From the NCBI GenBank assembly GCA_902789725.1, contig CADAPC010000014.1, forward strand, positions 1-48,288: a stretch of 48,288 nucleotides of DNA, in the 5' to 3' direction. Shown here piece after piece: positions 7,868 to 17,081 of this stretch (positions within the stretch are counted from its first letter, which is position 1; the number at the start of each line of letters is the position of its first letter). Under the pieces are notes generated by a model. The model was not told the DNA's origin. It searched no databases and was given only the letters and a program-made list of their open reading frames with translations. The position numbers and the translations under genes are program-made. Source of the DNA: an uncultured Bacteroidales bacterium (lineage in GTDB: Bacteria > Bacteroidota > Bacteroidia > Bacteroidales > Bacteroidaceae).

Positions 7868-9300
7868 GGCGCAACAGTACGATTAGATGGTTGAGATATA
7901 ATCCAAAGCCCCATGAAGGTGAGCAATCCATTAAACATCAGCATCTCATAGCCGACCTGATAACCTGTACTGAGAAAAACCACTCGGTCGATAATGTAGC
8001 AAAGGAAAGGTGAGGCAATGGCCACACTGGGCACCCAAGCCTCACGAGGCTTCCGATGAGTGGCGAGACCAAAGGAGAAGAGTCCCAACAAGGGGCCGTA
8101 GGTGTAAGACACCAAAGTGTAAATCAAGTCCATCACACTTCCTGAACCAATAGCATTAAACACCAAAGTGACCATTACGAAAGCAAGCAGCATAAGCAGA
8201 TGAACCGTCTTCCTTATCTTCTCGTCCTTTTCCCTTTCCAAGATGTCAATGCACATGCTGGTGGTCAGCGCAGTCAAGGCCGAATCGGCCGAAGAGAATG
8301 CGCTGGCTATGACACCAATCGTAAAGAAGACGAGGCAAGCTGTGCCCATCGTGCCATCGAGTACAATGCTTGCCAACAGGTCATCGCCTTTCTGAGGAAG
8401 AGGAAGTCCCTGCTGCTGATAGAGCATCAGGAGGAGTACACCCAATGCCAGAAAAAGGAAATTGACAGGAATAAACAACACACCATAAGAGCACATGTCT
8501 TTTTGCGCAGAAGTCAGATTCTTGCAGGTGAGGTTTTTCTGCATCATGTCTTGGTCAAGTCCAGTCATCACAATGACGATGAATATGCCCGAAAGAAACT
8601 GCTTCCAGAAGTGCTGCTTCGAAGTGAAATCGTCAAATTCAAATATACGTGCGTGAGGGTCGTTCCACACGGCCACCATCGCCTCAGAGAAGTTCATGCC
8701 CAGCATACTTGCCGCCTTCAGCAAAATGAGGATGAGAGCCAGCATCAAGCAGAGAGTTTGTACAAAATCAGTCCACACAAGCGCACGTATGCCCCCCCTT
8801 CGGGTGTAGAGCCAAATGAGGAACAAAGCCACAATGATCACAACGGCATAAGGCAACGAGATGGTGTCGGAAAGACAATACTGGAGGATGCGACACACAA
8901 CATAGAATTTTGCTGCTGCACCCAACAACTTGCTAAGCAGAAAGAAGGAAGAACCCGTCTTATAGCTCACCTTTCCAAATCGCTCGTTCAGATAGGTGTA
9001 GATAGACACAAGTCGATGCCGGTAATAAAGAGGCAGAAGGACGAATGCTACGATGACATAACCCACAATGAAGCCTAAGCACATTTGCAAATAGGTCATG
9101 TCGATGCCCATCACCCAACCCGGCACACCGATGAAGGTGAGCCCTGAAATGCTGGCACCAATCATGCCGAAAGCCACCAAAGGCCAGGGCGACTGATGAT
9201 TGCCCGAGAAAAAAGCATCGTTGCCACCTCGTTTACTCACCACGCGTGAAAGTAAAAGCAAAGCACCAAAGTATAATATGACTGTGAAGAGAACCAGCAT
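7864..9300 (-). CDS. Sodium:solute symporter (SSS family)
   Basis: A 478-residue inner-membrane transporter of the SSS (SLC5-like) family, expected to import a small solute with Na+. It is hydrophobic throughout, with about 13 predicted membrane helices. The N-terminal GGNDAFFSGNHQSPWPLVAFGMIGASISGLTFIG pattern (in pieces: FFSGN, SPWPLVAFGM, GASISGLTF) is typical of the family, and SAFSSADSALTALTTS contains the conserved Ser/Thr residues near the Na2 site. The substrate is not predictable; Bacteroidetes members cover sugars, sialic acid and amino acids. It lies 12 bases after the double histidine kinase and overlaps the methyltransferase start, so all three are probably one transcript. The kinase may sense the same or a related solute; that link is inference. 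Confidence 0.92.
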   Translation of the reverse strand: MLVLFTVILYFGALLLLSRVVSKRGGNDAFFSGNHQSPWPLVAFGMIGASISGLTFIGVPGWVMGIDMTYLQMCLGFIVGYVIVAFVLLPLYYRHRLVSIYTYLNERFGKVSYKTGSSFFLLSKLLGAAAKFYVVCRILQYCLSDTISLPYAVVIIVALFLIWLYTRRGGIRALVWTDFVQTLCLMLALILILLKAASMLGMNFSEAMVAVWNDPHARIFEFDDFTSKQHFWKQFLSGIFIVIVMTGLDQDMMQKNLTCKNLTSAQKDMCSYGVLFIPVNFLFLALGVLLLMLYQQQGLPLPQKGDDLLASIVLDGTMGTACLVFFTIGVIASAFSSADSALTALTTSMCIDILEREKDEKIRKTVHLLMLLAFVMVTLVFNAIGSGSVMDLIYTLVSYTYGPLLGLFSFGLATHRKPREAWVPSVAIASPFLCYIIDRVVFLSTGYQVGYEMLMFNGLLTFMGLWIISQPSNRTVAP

Positions 9301-9312
9301 TCCTCCTCCCTA

Positions 9313-12300
9313 CTACGATTGTGCAGCGTTTGTAGCGGCAGCCACTATATGAGTGTCAGAATAGAGTGAAAACCTTGAACCAAATCCGGGCTTACTCTCC
9401 ACAGCAAGGGTCAATCCCATTCCATCGGCCAGCTTCTGTGCCACATGCAAACCTAACCCTAAGCCAGGAATGAAGCCATCGTCTTTCCAGAACAAGCCAA
9501 AGGCCAGTTGTTGCTTCTCTTTCGGAATGCCACAACCTGTATCGTACACATAAAACTCCACCTGCTCTGTATTGAGATGGAACTGGATGCCGATGACAAT
9601 GAAGCCCTGTTTCGTGAATTTCACTGCGTTGCTTACCAATTGGTTCATAACATATTTGACCCGAGCACTGTCATTGTTGATGATCAGCCCGTTTTGGTAA
9701 GACACCACATGCAATTCAACACCATCGGGCACCAAATCCTCCCAATCATGTGCAAGCTCACGAACCAGTTCGGCTGCGTCAAAATCTTTTTTCACATACT
9801 CAATGCGTCCGCTTTCAATACGCGAGAACATCAGGATGTCTTCAATCATTGCCGACAAGCTGGTGTTATTAGCCTTGATAATCTTGGCATACTCAGCCAA
9901 TTCTTCCGGTGTGAAGGATTCAGGCGGCATGCTGACAATGACATCGCTGAATCCCACCACTGCGTTCAAAGGAGTGCGTATTTCATGGCTGATGGTGGTC
10001 AGGAAGTCCTCTTTCTGCTTTGCCTCTTCGGCCAAGAGCATCGCCTTACGCAGATTCTCTTCATATCGTTTGGTTTCATCAATGTTGATCAATATTCCAT
10101 CAACATGCTTATCACCCGTCTTGTTGTCGTAAATCACCACAAAACGCAACTGCCACCAACGATAGTTTCCTTCCTCACCCACATCAGCATAAATCTCGTG
10201 ATTGTGCGTACCCACAATGTCGATAGATTGCATGATGAGGGGGATTTCGCTGGAATAGTCGGGGTGGACATGAGAAATGATGTCCTTCAAGTTCGCCTCC
10301 GTTCGCACCATGTGGCTATCAGCACCATGCAAAGCCATCTGGCGCATTTCAGCCCTACGAGTCACACTTTCCACCAAACCTTGCGCTGTTCGGTCTTTCC
10401 ACGACTGCAGCACAAGCACTATAGCCCCAATGGCCAAGATGAAAACCACTGCTATGATGACCAGCGTGACATAATTATAAACAGGCGATATTTGTTCGGT
10501 TGGAGCACCCACAATGGTGAAGCGACTTTCGTAATCCTGGTATTTCATTCCCAGCTTCTCCATTGCCTCATAATCCATGTAGTACTTCTTCTGGTGAGTC
10601 ATGCCCACAAATGAAGCCAAATCGGCACCTTGTAAAATTTCGGACGACACACGAGCCACATCTTCACCCACTGTCTCATAACTGGCGAAATATCCACACA
10701 AATACCTTCCTGAGCCATCGGCAAAACCAGCCTTCACTGCAGTGAACTGAGGGCGCCCCGTCTTGTCTGCAATCAACGAGCTATAGAGGTCACGCTTCAC
10801 TGCCAAAGAAGGATAGAGCCAAGAATGCACATAAATGCGACGCAAATTCTTGTAGCCCTCTTCACGGTCATACACAGCAGAAGAATTACGTTCAGGCGAC
10901 TCAGTGGAATAGACCAGCACCATCACGCTATCCTTCCAGATGGTGGAAAACTGTTCATCAGCTTCAATAACCAGATGAAAGTCAGAATTGTCAATATAGG
11001 GCGGGCGAGCAAGGGCTTGCCTTAATTCGTTGCGGATAAGAGAATCCTGATGAAAATAGTCTAATTCTATTTCCACACAATTTTTACCCGTCATTTCTAC
11101 AGCCAGATTGATGTTAGTGCAGTAATCAATGGGGTCGTTGATGACCACCATATTATTATGCCGACGAATATACTCCCACTCCGGATGATGCAATCCACCC
11201 AGCACCACAGGGATTGTGTCAAATTCCGGAATCTTCCCCAACTCGCGCCAGTGTATGTAGTCGTGAGCAGCTCGGTCACCCTCTGTAATGATGATATCGG
11301 GTTTCCAGCCATTCTTAACCAACGAATCTTTTAATGCTTTATGTATTTTCTCCGTACTTGTAGATGGATTCTCCAAGCCGAGATATACGCAACGAACATC
11401 GGCATTGACCCCATGATTTCGGAACGTCTGCAGAACTTTGTCATGCATGCCTATGTAAGAAGAATAATTCTTATGGTAACTATAGTACATCAGCACATTG
11501 GCCTTCTTTTCAGGATGGCTGTATCGGTTCCAGCAGGAAGACGGAAGAATGAATCCCAAGCCCAAAGTGACAATCAGCAACAGACACTGCACCATGCGCG
11601 TAAGACGGAAGAAGAATTTGCTTCCATGTCCCAATTCACTCTCCACTCCAATCGTGCCGCCTTGCTTTTCCATAATGGTTTTGCTGATGTTCAATCCCAG
11701 ACCTGTTCCCTTGTCTGTCTCGTTCACTTTCTTATATCGTTCAAACAACATGGCTTGTTTTTCAGGAGCCACCCCAATGCCCGTGTCTTTCACGTAAACT
11801 TCCAGCATGTCGGGGTTGTCAATCATGTATTTCCACCCCAGCGTCACACTACCTTCGGTTGTGAACTTGAAAGCATTGCTCAAGAAGTTGTTCACCACTT
11901 GCTTGGTGCGAGTCATATCGATATTCACAATAGCATCAGGCTCAGCCGTTTCAAGATTGAACTTCAGGTGAGTAGGAGCTATAATGTAATTAGTCTTATA
12001 GCATTCATCAATCAGTTTCTTAATCGACACAGGCTTCTGGATGATTTCAAGATCGCCTGTTTCAATCTGCGCTTTCTCCATCACACTGTCTATCATGTTC
12101 AGAATCATTTCAGTATTCTGATGAATTACCTCACCATACATTTCACGTTCGCCTTCCTCAAAGGTCATACCTGGCGTAGTCAGCATGGTGGAGAATCCTG
12201 TTACGGCACCCAGCGGAGTGCGAAGGTCGTGACTGATATTGGCGAGGAAGTTCTCTTTCAGAGCCACCTGACTGGCAAGCACCTGAGCTTGTTCCAGCTT

Positions 12301-13917
12301 TTCCTCCGTCTCCTTCTTCTGGTCTATATTCAGCAACAAGCCATACAGTTCGCCCGTTTTGGCCGACTCGTCTGTAGCTGTGTACATAGCTTCTGCCCAG
12401 TACCATTTATTTCCTCCATCAGGAGTCATGCGCAAACGCACCGTTTTTCTTCCTCGCTGGTTGCGGAAATTCATCAGGAAGTCAAAAGAAGGCTTACTAT
12501 CCTCGTGAACAATGCTTTCCATCTGCTCCAAAGTAAGGTGGTCGCTGGGCAATTCAAAGTAATCGGCAAACTGCTGGGTGAAGATAAACATCTCGTCCTT
12601 ATATTGCCAAATGGTATCTTTCGCATTGGAAAACATCAAATCGTGCACCTTTTCTTCGTACTGCAACTCTTCCACCAGCGTCATTTGGCCTCTCCACCTC
12701 CATTTCAGCATCAAATAGACAATAAGGTAGATAATCAAGCCCACGAGCAAGACGAGTACACCCACTTCAAGGGCGAACTGCAAGGGTTTTTCTAAATAGA
12801 AAGGTGCATTGACAATCTCAAATTGATTGCTATACGCGCCGTACGACATTTTTGGGAAAGCTGCCTGCATTGCATTCCAATCCATGTAATAATTGCTGTC
12901 GTGCTGACTGATGGGCAAGGTCTTGGGATTTTCTCCTTTCAAAATGCGCACTGCGTATGCAACCTGATCCTTTACCTGCGTTTCTGTGCTTGTGAAGTAA
13001 CCACACAAAAAAAGGACGTTGTTGGCATTGTTGAATTGCTCACGAATGGCAGTGTATTGAGGATGTCCCGTATGAGAAATAAGGCTATTGCTGAAAATGT
13101 CGCGTTTCACTTGCAACTGCCACATGTTTTTAGCCGACTCGTAGAATTTTCCCGTAATAGCTTTACCCACCGAGTCAGACTCATTTTCTCCCTTGTTCAA
13201 GTAAGGGAAGCCGCAGGACACAAAATTCACGACAGCTAAACCCGGATAATGCCTACTCAGATAGTTTTCATCAAAATGTCTCAAATGAAAATCGCTATTA
13301 TTGATGAATCGGGTTGAATCTTCCAATTCCTCTTTGAATTGATGTCGCAATCTTTCGTCTATTTCCTTGTTGTCCAGCTCAATAGTCACACACTGAGTCT
13401 TTGCAATCTTCATCATCAACTCAATGTTTCTCCCCAAATCTATGTGCGCCTCATATCCCGTCATCATAGTGAAGCGGCGTACAGAATCGCGCAAAAGAGA
13501 ATTAACACCAGCAAAAACCACAGGCGTGTTCATGAACACCGAATCCCCTTCCTCATGCGTCAGCACCCAGTCAACGATAGGGTCATCGTTCAGCAAAATC
13601 ACGTCCGGATTCCACTGACGAATCTTCTTTTCCACTTCAGGCCAATCATACTGCGAGAACACCTCGCCCGGACGCCTCACCATGTTCAGATAGAGGTGAT
13701 GGATGTCCACCAGCATTTCGTGCTCCTTGAAAGCGTCTTCCATGCATTTAGAAAACAAAGCCCCCTCTTCGCCAAGACTGTCCCACGAGTGAATCACCAC
13801 CACACTGTGACGAGGTCCCTGAGTTCTGAATGTCCTCACCTTGCTACACGACCCTGCTATGAATATGAATAAAACAATGAATAAAGGAACTAAATTCGAT
13901 AAACGATGCCTTTTCAT
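9313..13917 (-). CDS. Tandem fused sensor histidine kinase (two complete kinases in one chain)
   Basis: A 1534-residue protein built of two paralogous kinases. Unit 1 (1-774): N-terminal signal or membrane segment, periplasmic sensor resembling an ABC substrate-binding fold, membrane helix (~382-404), PAS, HisKA with H563 in NISHDLRTP, HATPase with NNFLSNAFKFT and DTGIG. Unit 2 (775-1534) starts abruptly with MVQCLLLIVTLGLGF, itself a signal-like segment, then sensor, membrane helix (~1147-1170), PAS, HisKA with H1311 in TISHEIRTP, and HATPase with NQLVSNAVKFT and DTGCGIP. The sensors are clearly homologous (VKRDIFSNSLI / VKRDLYSSLIA; LCGYFTSTET / LCGYFASYET; NNSDFHL / DNSDFHL). No receiver or DNA-binding domain is present. 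The start at 13917 (MKRHRLSN) is chosen because an upstream frame extension to 13959 overlaps the -7 promoter box. It heads an operon with the symporter and the methyltransferase. Confidence 0.9.
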   Translation of the reverse strand: MKRHRLSNLVPLFIVLFIFIAGSCSKVRTFRTQGPRHSVVVIHSWDSLGEEGALFSKCMEDAFKEHEMLVDIHHLYLNMVRRPGEVFSQYDWPEVEKKIRQWNPDVILLNDDPIVDWVLTHEEGDSVFMNTPVVFAGVNSLLRDSVRRFTMMTGYEAHIDLGRNIELMMKIAKTQCVTIELDNKEIDERLRHQFKEELEDSTRFINNSDFHLRHFDENYLSRHYPGLAVVNFVSCGFPYLNKGENESDSVGKAITGKFYESAKNMWQLQVKRDIFSNSLISHTGHPQYTAIREQFNNANNVLFLCGYFTSTETQVKDQVAYAVRILKGENPKTLPISQHDSNYYMDWNAMQAAFPKMSYGAYSNQFEIVNAPFYLEKPLQFALEVGVLVLLVGLIIYLIVYLMLKWRWRGQMTLVEELQYEEKVHDLMFSNAKDTIWQYKDEMFIFTQQFADYFELPSDHLTLEQMESIVHEDSKPSFDFLMNFRNQRGRKTVRLRMTPDGGNKWYWAEAMYTATDESAKTGELYGLLLNIDQKKETEEKLEQAQVLASQVALKENFLANISHDLRTPLGAVTGFSTMLTTPGMTFEEGEREMYGEVIHQNTEMILNMIDSVMEKAQIETGDLEIIQKPVSIKKLIDECYKTNYIIAPTHLKFNLETAEPDAIVNIDMTRTKQVVNNFLSNAFKFTTEGSVTLGWKYMIDNPDMLEVYVKDTGIGVAPEKQAMLFERYKKVNETDKGTGLGLNISKTIMEKQGGTIGVESELGHGSKFFFRLTRMVQCLLLIVTLGLGFILPSSCWNRYSHPEKKANVLMYYSYHKNYSSYIGMHDKVLQTFRNHGVNADVRCVYLGLENPSTSTEKIHKALKDSLVKNGWKPDIIITEGDRAAHDYIHWRELGKIPEFDTIPVVLGGLHHPEWEYIRRHNNMVVINDPIDYCTNINLAVEMTGKNCVEIELDYFHQDSLIRNELRQALARPPYIDNSDFHLVIEADEQFSTIWKDSVMVLVYSTESPERNSSAVYDREEGYKNLRRIYVHSWLYPSLAVKRDLYSSLIADKTGRPQFTAVKAGFADGSGRYLCGYFASYETVGEDVARVSSEILQGADLASFVGMTHQKKYYMDYEAMEKLGMKYQDYESRFTIVGAPTEQISPVYNYVTLVIIAVVFILAIGAIVLVLQSWKDRTAQGLVESVTRRAEMRQMALHGADSHMVRTEANLKDIISHVHPDYSSEIPLIMQSIDIVGTHNHEIYADVGEEGNYRWWQLRFVVIYDNKTGDKHVDGILINIDETKRYEENLRKAMLLAEEAKQKEDFLTTISHEIRTPLNAVVGFSDVIVSMPPESFTPEELAEYAKIIKANNTSLSAMIEDILMFSRIESGRIEYVKKDFDAAELVRELAHDWEDLVPDGVELHVVSYQNGLIINNDSARVKYVMNQLVSNAVKFTKQGFIVIGIQFHLNTEQVEFYVYDTGCGIPKEKQQLAFGLFWKDDGFIPGLGLGLHVAQKLADGMGLTLAVESKPGFGSRFSLYSDTHIVAAATNAAQS

Positions 13918-13948
13918 GATTTTTTGACGATTAAAAAAGATTGTTATG

Positions 13949-13978
13949 CAAAGATACAAAAAATTATATAATCACAAA
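13949..13978 (-). promoter_or_regulatory. Promoter of the double-kinase operon
   Basis: Minus-strand -7 TATCTTTG at 13949-13956 and -33 TTTG at 13975-13978 with an 18-base spacer. It lies just upstream of the ATG at 13917 and rules out the longer reading that would begin at 13959. Confidence 0.65.
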
Positions 13979-14027
13979 TGAAAAAGTGGAAAATTACGCA
14001 GAAACCACATTTTTTTTAGTCATTTCC

Positions 14028-15335
14028 CTATAAATTGTCCCATTTAAGCAGACTTTTTCGCATCACAGTCTGCACAACACCTCGCATGGCGAGATAAGCC
14101 ACAAAGGCCACCCATAATCCGTGGTTTCCCCACAAAGGCACAAGCAAGAAATAAAGAAGGAAAAAGACAACCATTCCTGAAGCCATCGAAATGAGCATCC
14201 CTTTCGTAGCCGTAGCACCAATATATACACCATCCCAAATGAAAGCCGCCATTCCACAAATGGGGACCAAGAGCGTCCAAGGCTGATAGTTGCGTGCCGC
14301 CGCAAGCACGTCAGCATTATCTGTCAGGAGCGTGAGGAAAGGGCTTCCCAACAAGAGATAAAACAAGGTGAACAACACAGCGAGTGCTCCACCCCAGCGA
14401 AACAAATGCCGCACCGTTTCATCATAGATGTCATGCAAGCGAGCACCTATGGCCCAGCCCACCATCGCCTCGCCCGCAAACGCAAACCCATCCATCACAT
14501 AACTGTAAAGAGTGAAGAACTGCATCAGCATCGTGTTCACAGCCAGCTCTGTATCTCCTATTTTGGCTCCAGCCGCTATAAAGAAGAAGTGAACGAGAAT
14601 AAGGCAGCAAGTTCGCAGGAAAATATCCTTGTTCAAGAAAAAAAACTTCAGCAACGCCGCTTTTGTCATCACCATCCCTGTCTGCAAATAACATTTTAGC
14701 CGTCCATAGTTGTGCACCAGCAAGCAGACAGCCACCAACAGCCCCACATACTGAGCCAGCACCGTCCCCAATGCCACACCCTCTATTTTCATTTCAAACC
14801 CATACACCAGCACAAGACTCACCACAATGTTTGCCACATTCTGAACAATTGCCACCCACATTGGAATTATAGAGTTCTGCATACCCACAAACCAACCCGT
14901 CAGGACAAAAAGAGAAAGGGCAGCAGGTGCCCCCCAGATACATATATTATAATAAGAGCATGTGAGAGCCGCCACTTCCTCCGAAGGACTAATAATGCGC
15001 AAAGAGCATTCTCTGATGGGAATTTGCACACACAGCATCAAGACAGAAATGAGCAACGACACCACCAAAGCCCTCAGCAGCACACTCACCACTTCAGTCA
15101 GGTTACGAGCGCCCAAAGCCTGAGCTGTCATTCCACTGGTGCCCATCCGCAAAAAGGCAAACATCCAATAGATAATGTTGAAGAGCATGCCTCCTACAGC
15201 AATCGCACCAATGAAGGAGGCTCTCCCTAAATGCCCCGTTATCCCCACGTCAATGAGTCCCAGCAGCGGAACAGTGATGTTCGACACGATGCTGGGGAGC
15301 GCAATCTTCAATATTTGCTTATCTCGCAAATGCAT
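14028..15335 (-). CDS. MATE family multidrug/toxin exporter
   Basis: A 435-residue integral membrane antiporter of the MATE (DinF/NorM-like) family, expected to expel cationic drugs or metabolites using a Na+ or H+ gradient. It has 12 predicted helices in two repeats. Family features include the N-terminal IALPSIVSNITVPLLGLIDVGITGHLG stretch (ALPSI, LGLIDVGITGHLG) and the conserved FLRMGTSGMTAQALGA. The ATG at 15335 (MHLRDKQILK) is preferred over an upstream extension, because it falls two bases after the stop of the FAD-dependent oxidoreductase (TGA-CG-ATG). The two genes are probably translated in tandem. The substrate is unknown. Confidence 0.9.
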   Translation of the reverse strand: MHLRDKQILKIALPSIVSNITVPLLGLIDVGITGHLGRASFIGAIAVGGMLFNIIYWMFAFLRMGTSGMTAQALGARNLTEVVSVLLRALVVSLLISVLMLCVQIPIRECSLRIISPSEEVAALTCSYYNICIWGAPAALSLFVLTGWFVGMQNSIIPMWVAIVQNVANIVVSLVLVYGFEMKIEGVALGTVLAQYVGLLVAVCLLVHNYGRLKCYLQTGMVMTKAALLKFFFLNKDIFLRTCCLILVHFFFIAAGAKIGDTELAVNTMLMQFFTLYSYVMDGFAFAGEAMVGWAIGARLHDIYDETVRHLFRWGGALAVLFTLFYLLLGSPFLTLLTDNADVLAAARNYQPWTLLVPICGMAAFIWDGVYIGATATKGMLISMASGMVVFFLLYFLLVPLWGNHGLWVAFVAYLAMRGVVQTVMRKSLLKWDNL

Positions 15336-15337
15336 CG

Positions 15338-16930
15338 TCAAGACTTCAAATAAGCGGCCAACATATCCGCACAACGTTCGCCATCCACACCCGCACTCAC
15401 AATGCCACCAGCATACCCTGCCCCTTCGCCACAGGGGAAGAGCCCCTGCAGACGGACGTGCTGCAAAGTCTCTCTGTCGCGCAAAATGCGCACAGGAGCC
15501 GACGTGCGAGTTTCCACACCAATCATCACCGCTTCATTCGTCAAGAATCCATGAGAAGCTTTGCCAAAATTCCTGAATGCCTGCTGTAGCCGCTTCGACA
15601 CAAAGCCTGGCATCCAGAAGTGCATCGGTGTGCTGATAAGCCCAGGTGTATAGGACGATTGGGGCAAATCGAAACTACCCTTTCCATTCACAAAATGCGC
15701 CATCCGCTGTGCAGGAGCTGTTTGTTGACGGTTTCCTTGCATCCATGCGGCATATTCAAGCCGTTCCTGAAATTCCATCATCGCCAATGCACCTCCCTGC
15801 ACATCAATGTCTGGCACAGGAGGTAGTTCCATCAAAGAGCGGTCGTTCAAATCATCCACATGCAATTCCACCACCATACCCGAATTGCTCCAAGGACTGT
15901 TACGCAGCGAATTGCTCATACCGTTCACCACCAACTGGTTAGGTCCGCTTGCAGCAGGCACGACTGTGCCGCCCGGACACATGCAGAAAGAATAGACACC
16001 TCGCCCTTCTACTTGGGTGACAAACGAATATTCGGCGGCAGGCAAATACTTGCCCCTGCCCTCTTTACGATGATATTGAATCCGGTCAATCAGTTCAGAC
16101 GGGTGCTCCAACCTCACACCTACAGCAAGATCCTTCGCCTCAATCTCAATGCCCTGCGAACTCAAGTAACGATACACATCTCTGGCACTATGCCCTGTAG
16201 CCAAAATCACAGGTCCCTCGAACGTCTTCTCTCCACATCTGATGCCCACCACCCGATTGCCTTTCAGCAGCACAGCATCCATCTTCGTCTCAAAATGCAC
16301 CTCTCCCCCCGAGCGGATAATCGTGTTCCTCATCGCCTCAATAATGCCAGGCAACTTGTCCGTTCCCAAATGCGGATGGGCATCAGCCAAAATGCTGGTG
16401 CTGGCCCCATGCTGACAAAACACGTTCAGAATCTTCTCCACATTGCCACGTTTCTTGCTGCGGGTATAGAGTTTCCCATCCGAGAAAGCACCCGCTCCCC
16501 CTTCTCCGAACGAGAAGTTCGATTCCGGATCCACCTGCTGTGTGCGAGCAATCTGCGCAATGTCCTTACGCCTCTCGTGCACACTTTTCCCACGTTCCAC
16601 CACAATGGGTCGCACTCCCAATTCTATAAGTCGCAAAGCCGCAAACAATCCACCAGGCCCAGCACCCACAACCACAGCCTGCGGCCTGTCTTCCACATTC
16701 GGATAGTCAGTCCTCACAAACTCATCGTCTAAGGGCATTTCATTCACAAACACCCTCACTTTCAAATTCACATAAATGGTTCGCTGGCGTGCATCAATGC
16801 TCCGCTTCAACACCCTCACTGCCGTCACCTCTGCATCAGCCAGTCCCTTCTCTTCCTGAAGATACTGCCTAATGCCTTGTTCACTCGCCGCCTGTTCTGG
16901 CAGCACCCTTATTTGATATTCTTCAATCAT
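15338..16930 (-). CDS. FAD-dependent oxidoreductase (COG2509-type dehydrogenase)
   Basis: A 530-residue flavoprotein with an N-terminal ~80-residue domain common to this family, then the dinucleotide-binding motif VVVGAGPGGLFAA (about 86-98) and the downstream FSFGEGGAGAFSDGKLYTRS stretch (GEGGAGAFSDGKL). A later VILATGHSARD is the second FAD contact typical of this fold, and the C-terminal FPCGEGAGYAGGIVSAGVDG (GEGAGYAGGI) closes the FAD site. The family is widespread and often annotated as an uncharacterised FAD-dependent dehydrogenase; the physiological substrate is not known to me. The ATG at 16930 is chosen because an extension to 16951 would start on TTG inside the -7 promoter box. It is the first gene of a two-gene operon with the MATE exporter. 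Confidence 0.9.
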   Translation of the reverse strand: MIEEYQIRVLPEQAASEQGIRQYLQEEKGLADAEVTAVRVLKRSIDARQRTIYVNLKVRVFVNEMPLDDEFVRTDYPNVEDRPQAVVVGAGPGGLFAALRLIELGVRPIVVERGKSVHERRKDIAQIARTQQVDPESNFSFGEGGAGAFSDGKLYTRSKKRGNVEKILNVFCQHGASTSILADAHPHLGTDKLPGIIEAMRNTIIRSGGEVHFETKMDAVLLKGNRVVGIRCGEKTFEGPVILATGHSARDVYRYLSSQGIEIEAKDLAVGVRLEHPSELIDRIQYHRKEGRGKYLPAAEYSFVTQVEGRGVYSFCMCPGGTVVPAASGPNQLVVNGMSNSLRNSPWSNSGMVVELHVDDLNDRSLMELPPVPDIDVQGGALAMMEFQERLEYAAWMQGNRQQTAPAQRMAHFVNGKGSFDLPQSSYTPGLISTPMHFWMPGFVSKRLQQAFRNFGKASHGFLTNEAVMIGVETRTSAPVRILRDRETLQHVRLQGLFPCGEGAGYAGGIVSAGVDGERCADMLAAYLKS

Positions 16931-16948
16931 GCTTCTGTCAATTTTCTG

Positions 16949-16956
16949 CAAAGGTA
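16949..16956 (-). promoter_or_regulatory. -7 element upstream of the FAD oxidoreductase
   Basis: TACCTTTG on the minus strand at 16949-16956, about 20 bases before the chosen ATG. A matching -33 TTTG is not evident at the usual distance, so the call rests on one box. Confidence 0.5.
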
Positions 16957-17041
16957 CACAAAATGCACTATTTGCGAGCCTTTCTTCTTCCTAAAATCAT
17001 CTTCTTGCAACATATTATTTCGTACTTTGCGAAAAAAAACG

Positions 17042-17049
17042 TACTTTTG
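17042..17049 (+). promoter_or_regulatory. -7 element upstream of dnaX
   Basis: TACTTTTG at 17042-17049 on the plus strand, about 30 bases before the dnaX ATG at 17082. The nearest TTTG upstream (17026-17029) is too close for a normal -33 element. Confidence 0.5.
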
Positions 17050-17081
17050 CAACAGAAACGAAACTAAAAAACAAGACATCA

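Noticed and set aside
11341..12795. 484-codon open frame opposite the first kinase unit
   Set aside because: Antisense shadow; the minus strand contains ordered PAS, HisKA and HATPase motifs.
9313..13917. Hybrid two-component system regulating a polysaccharide locus
   Set aside because: There is no receiver domain, no AraC-type DNA-binding domain and no beta-propeller sensor repeats, so it is not of the HTCS type.
13979..14027. Terminator after the MATE gene (GTGG/CCAC pair)
   Set aside because: Only four strong base pairs with a 15-base loop; too weak to call.
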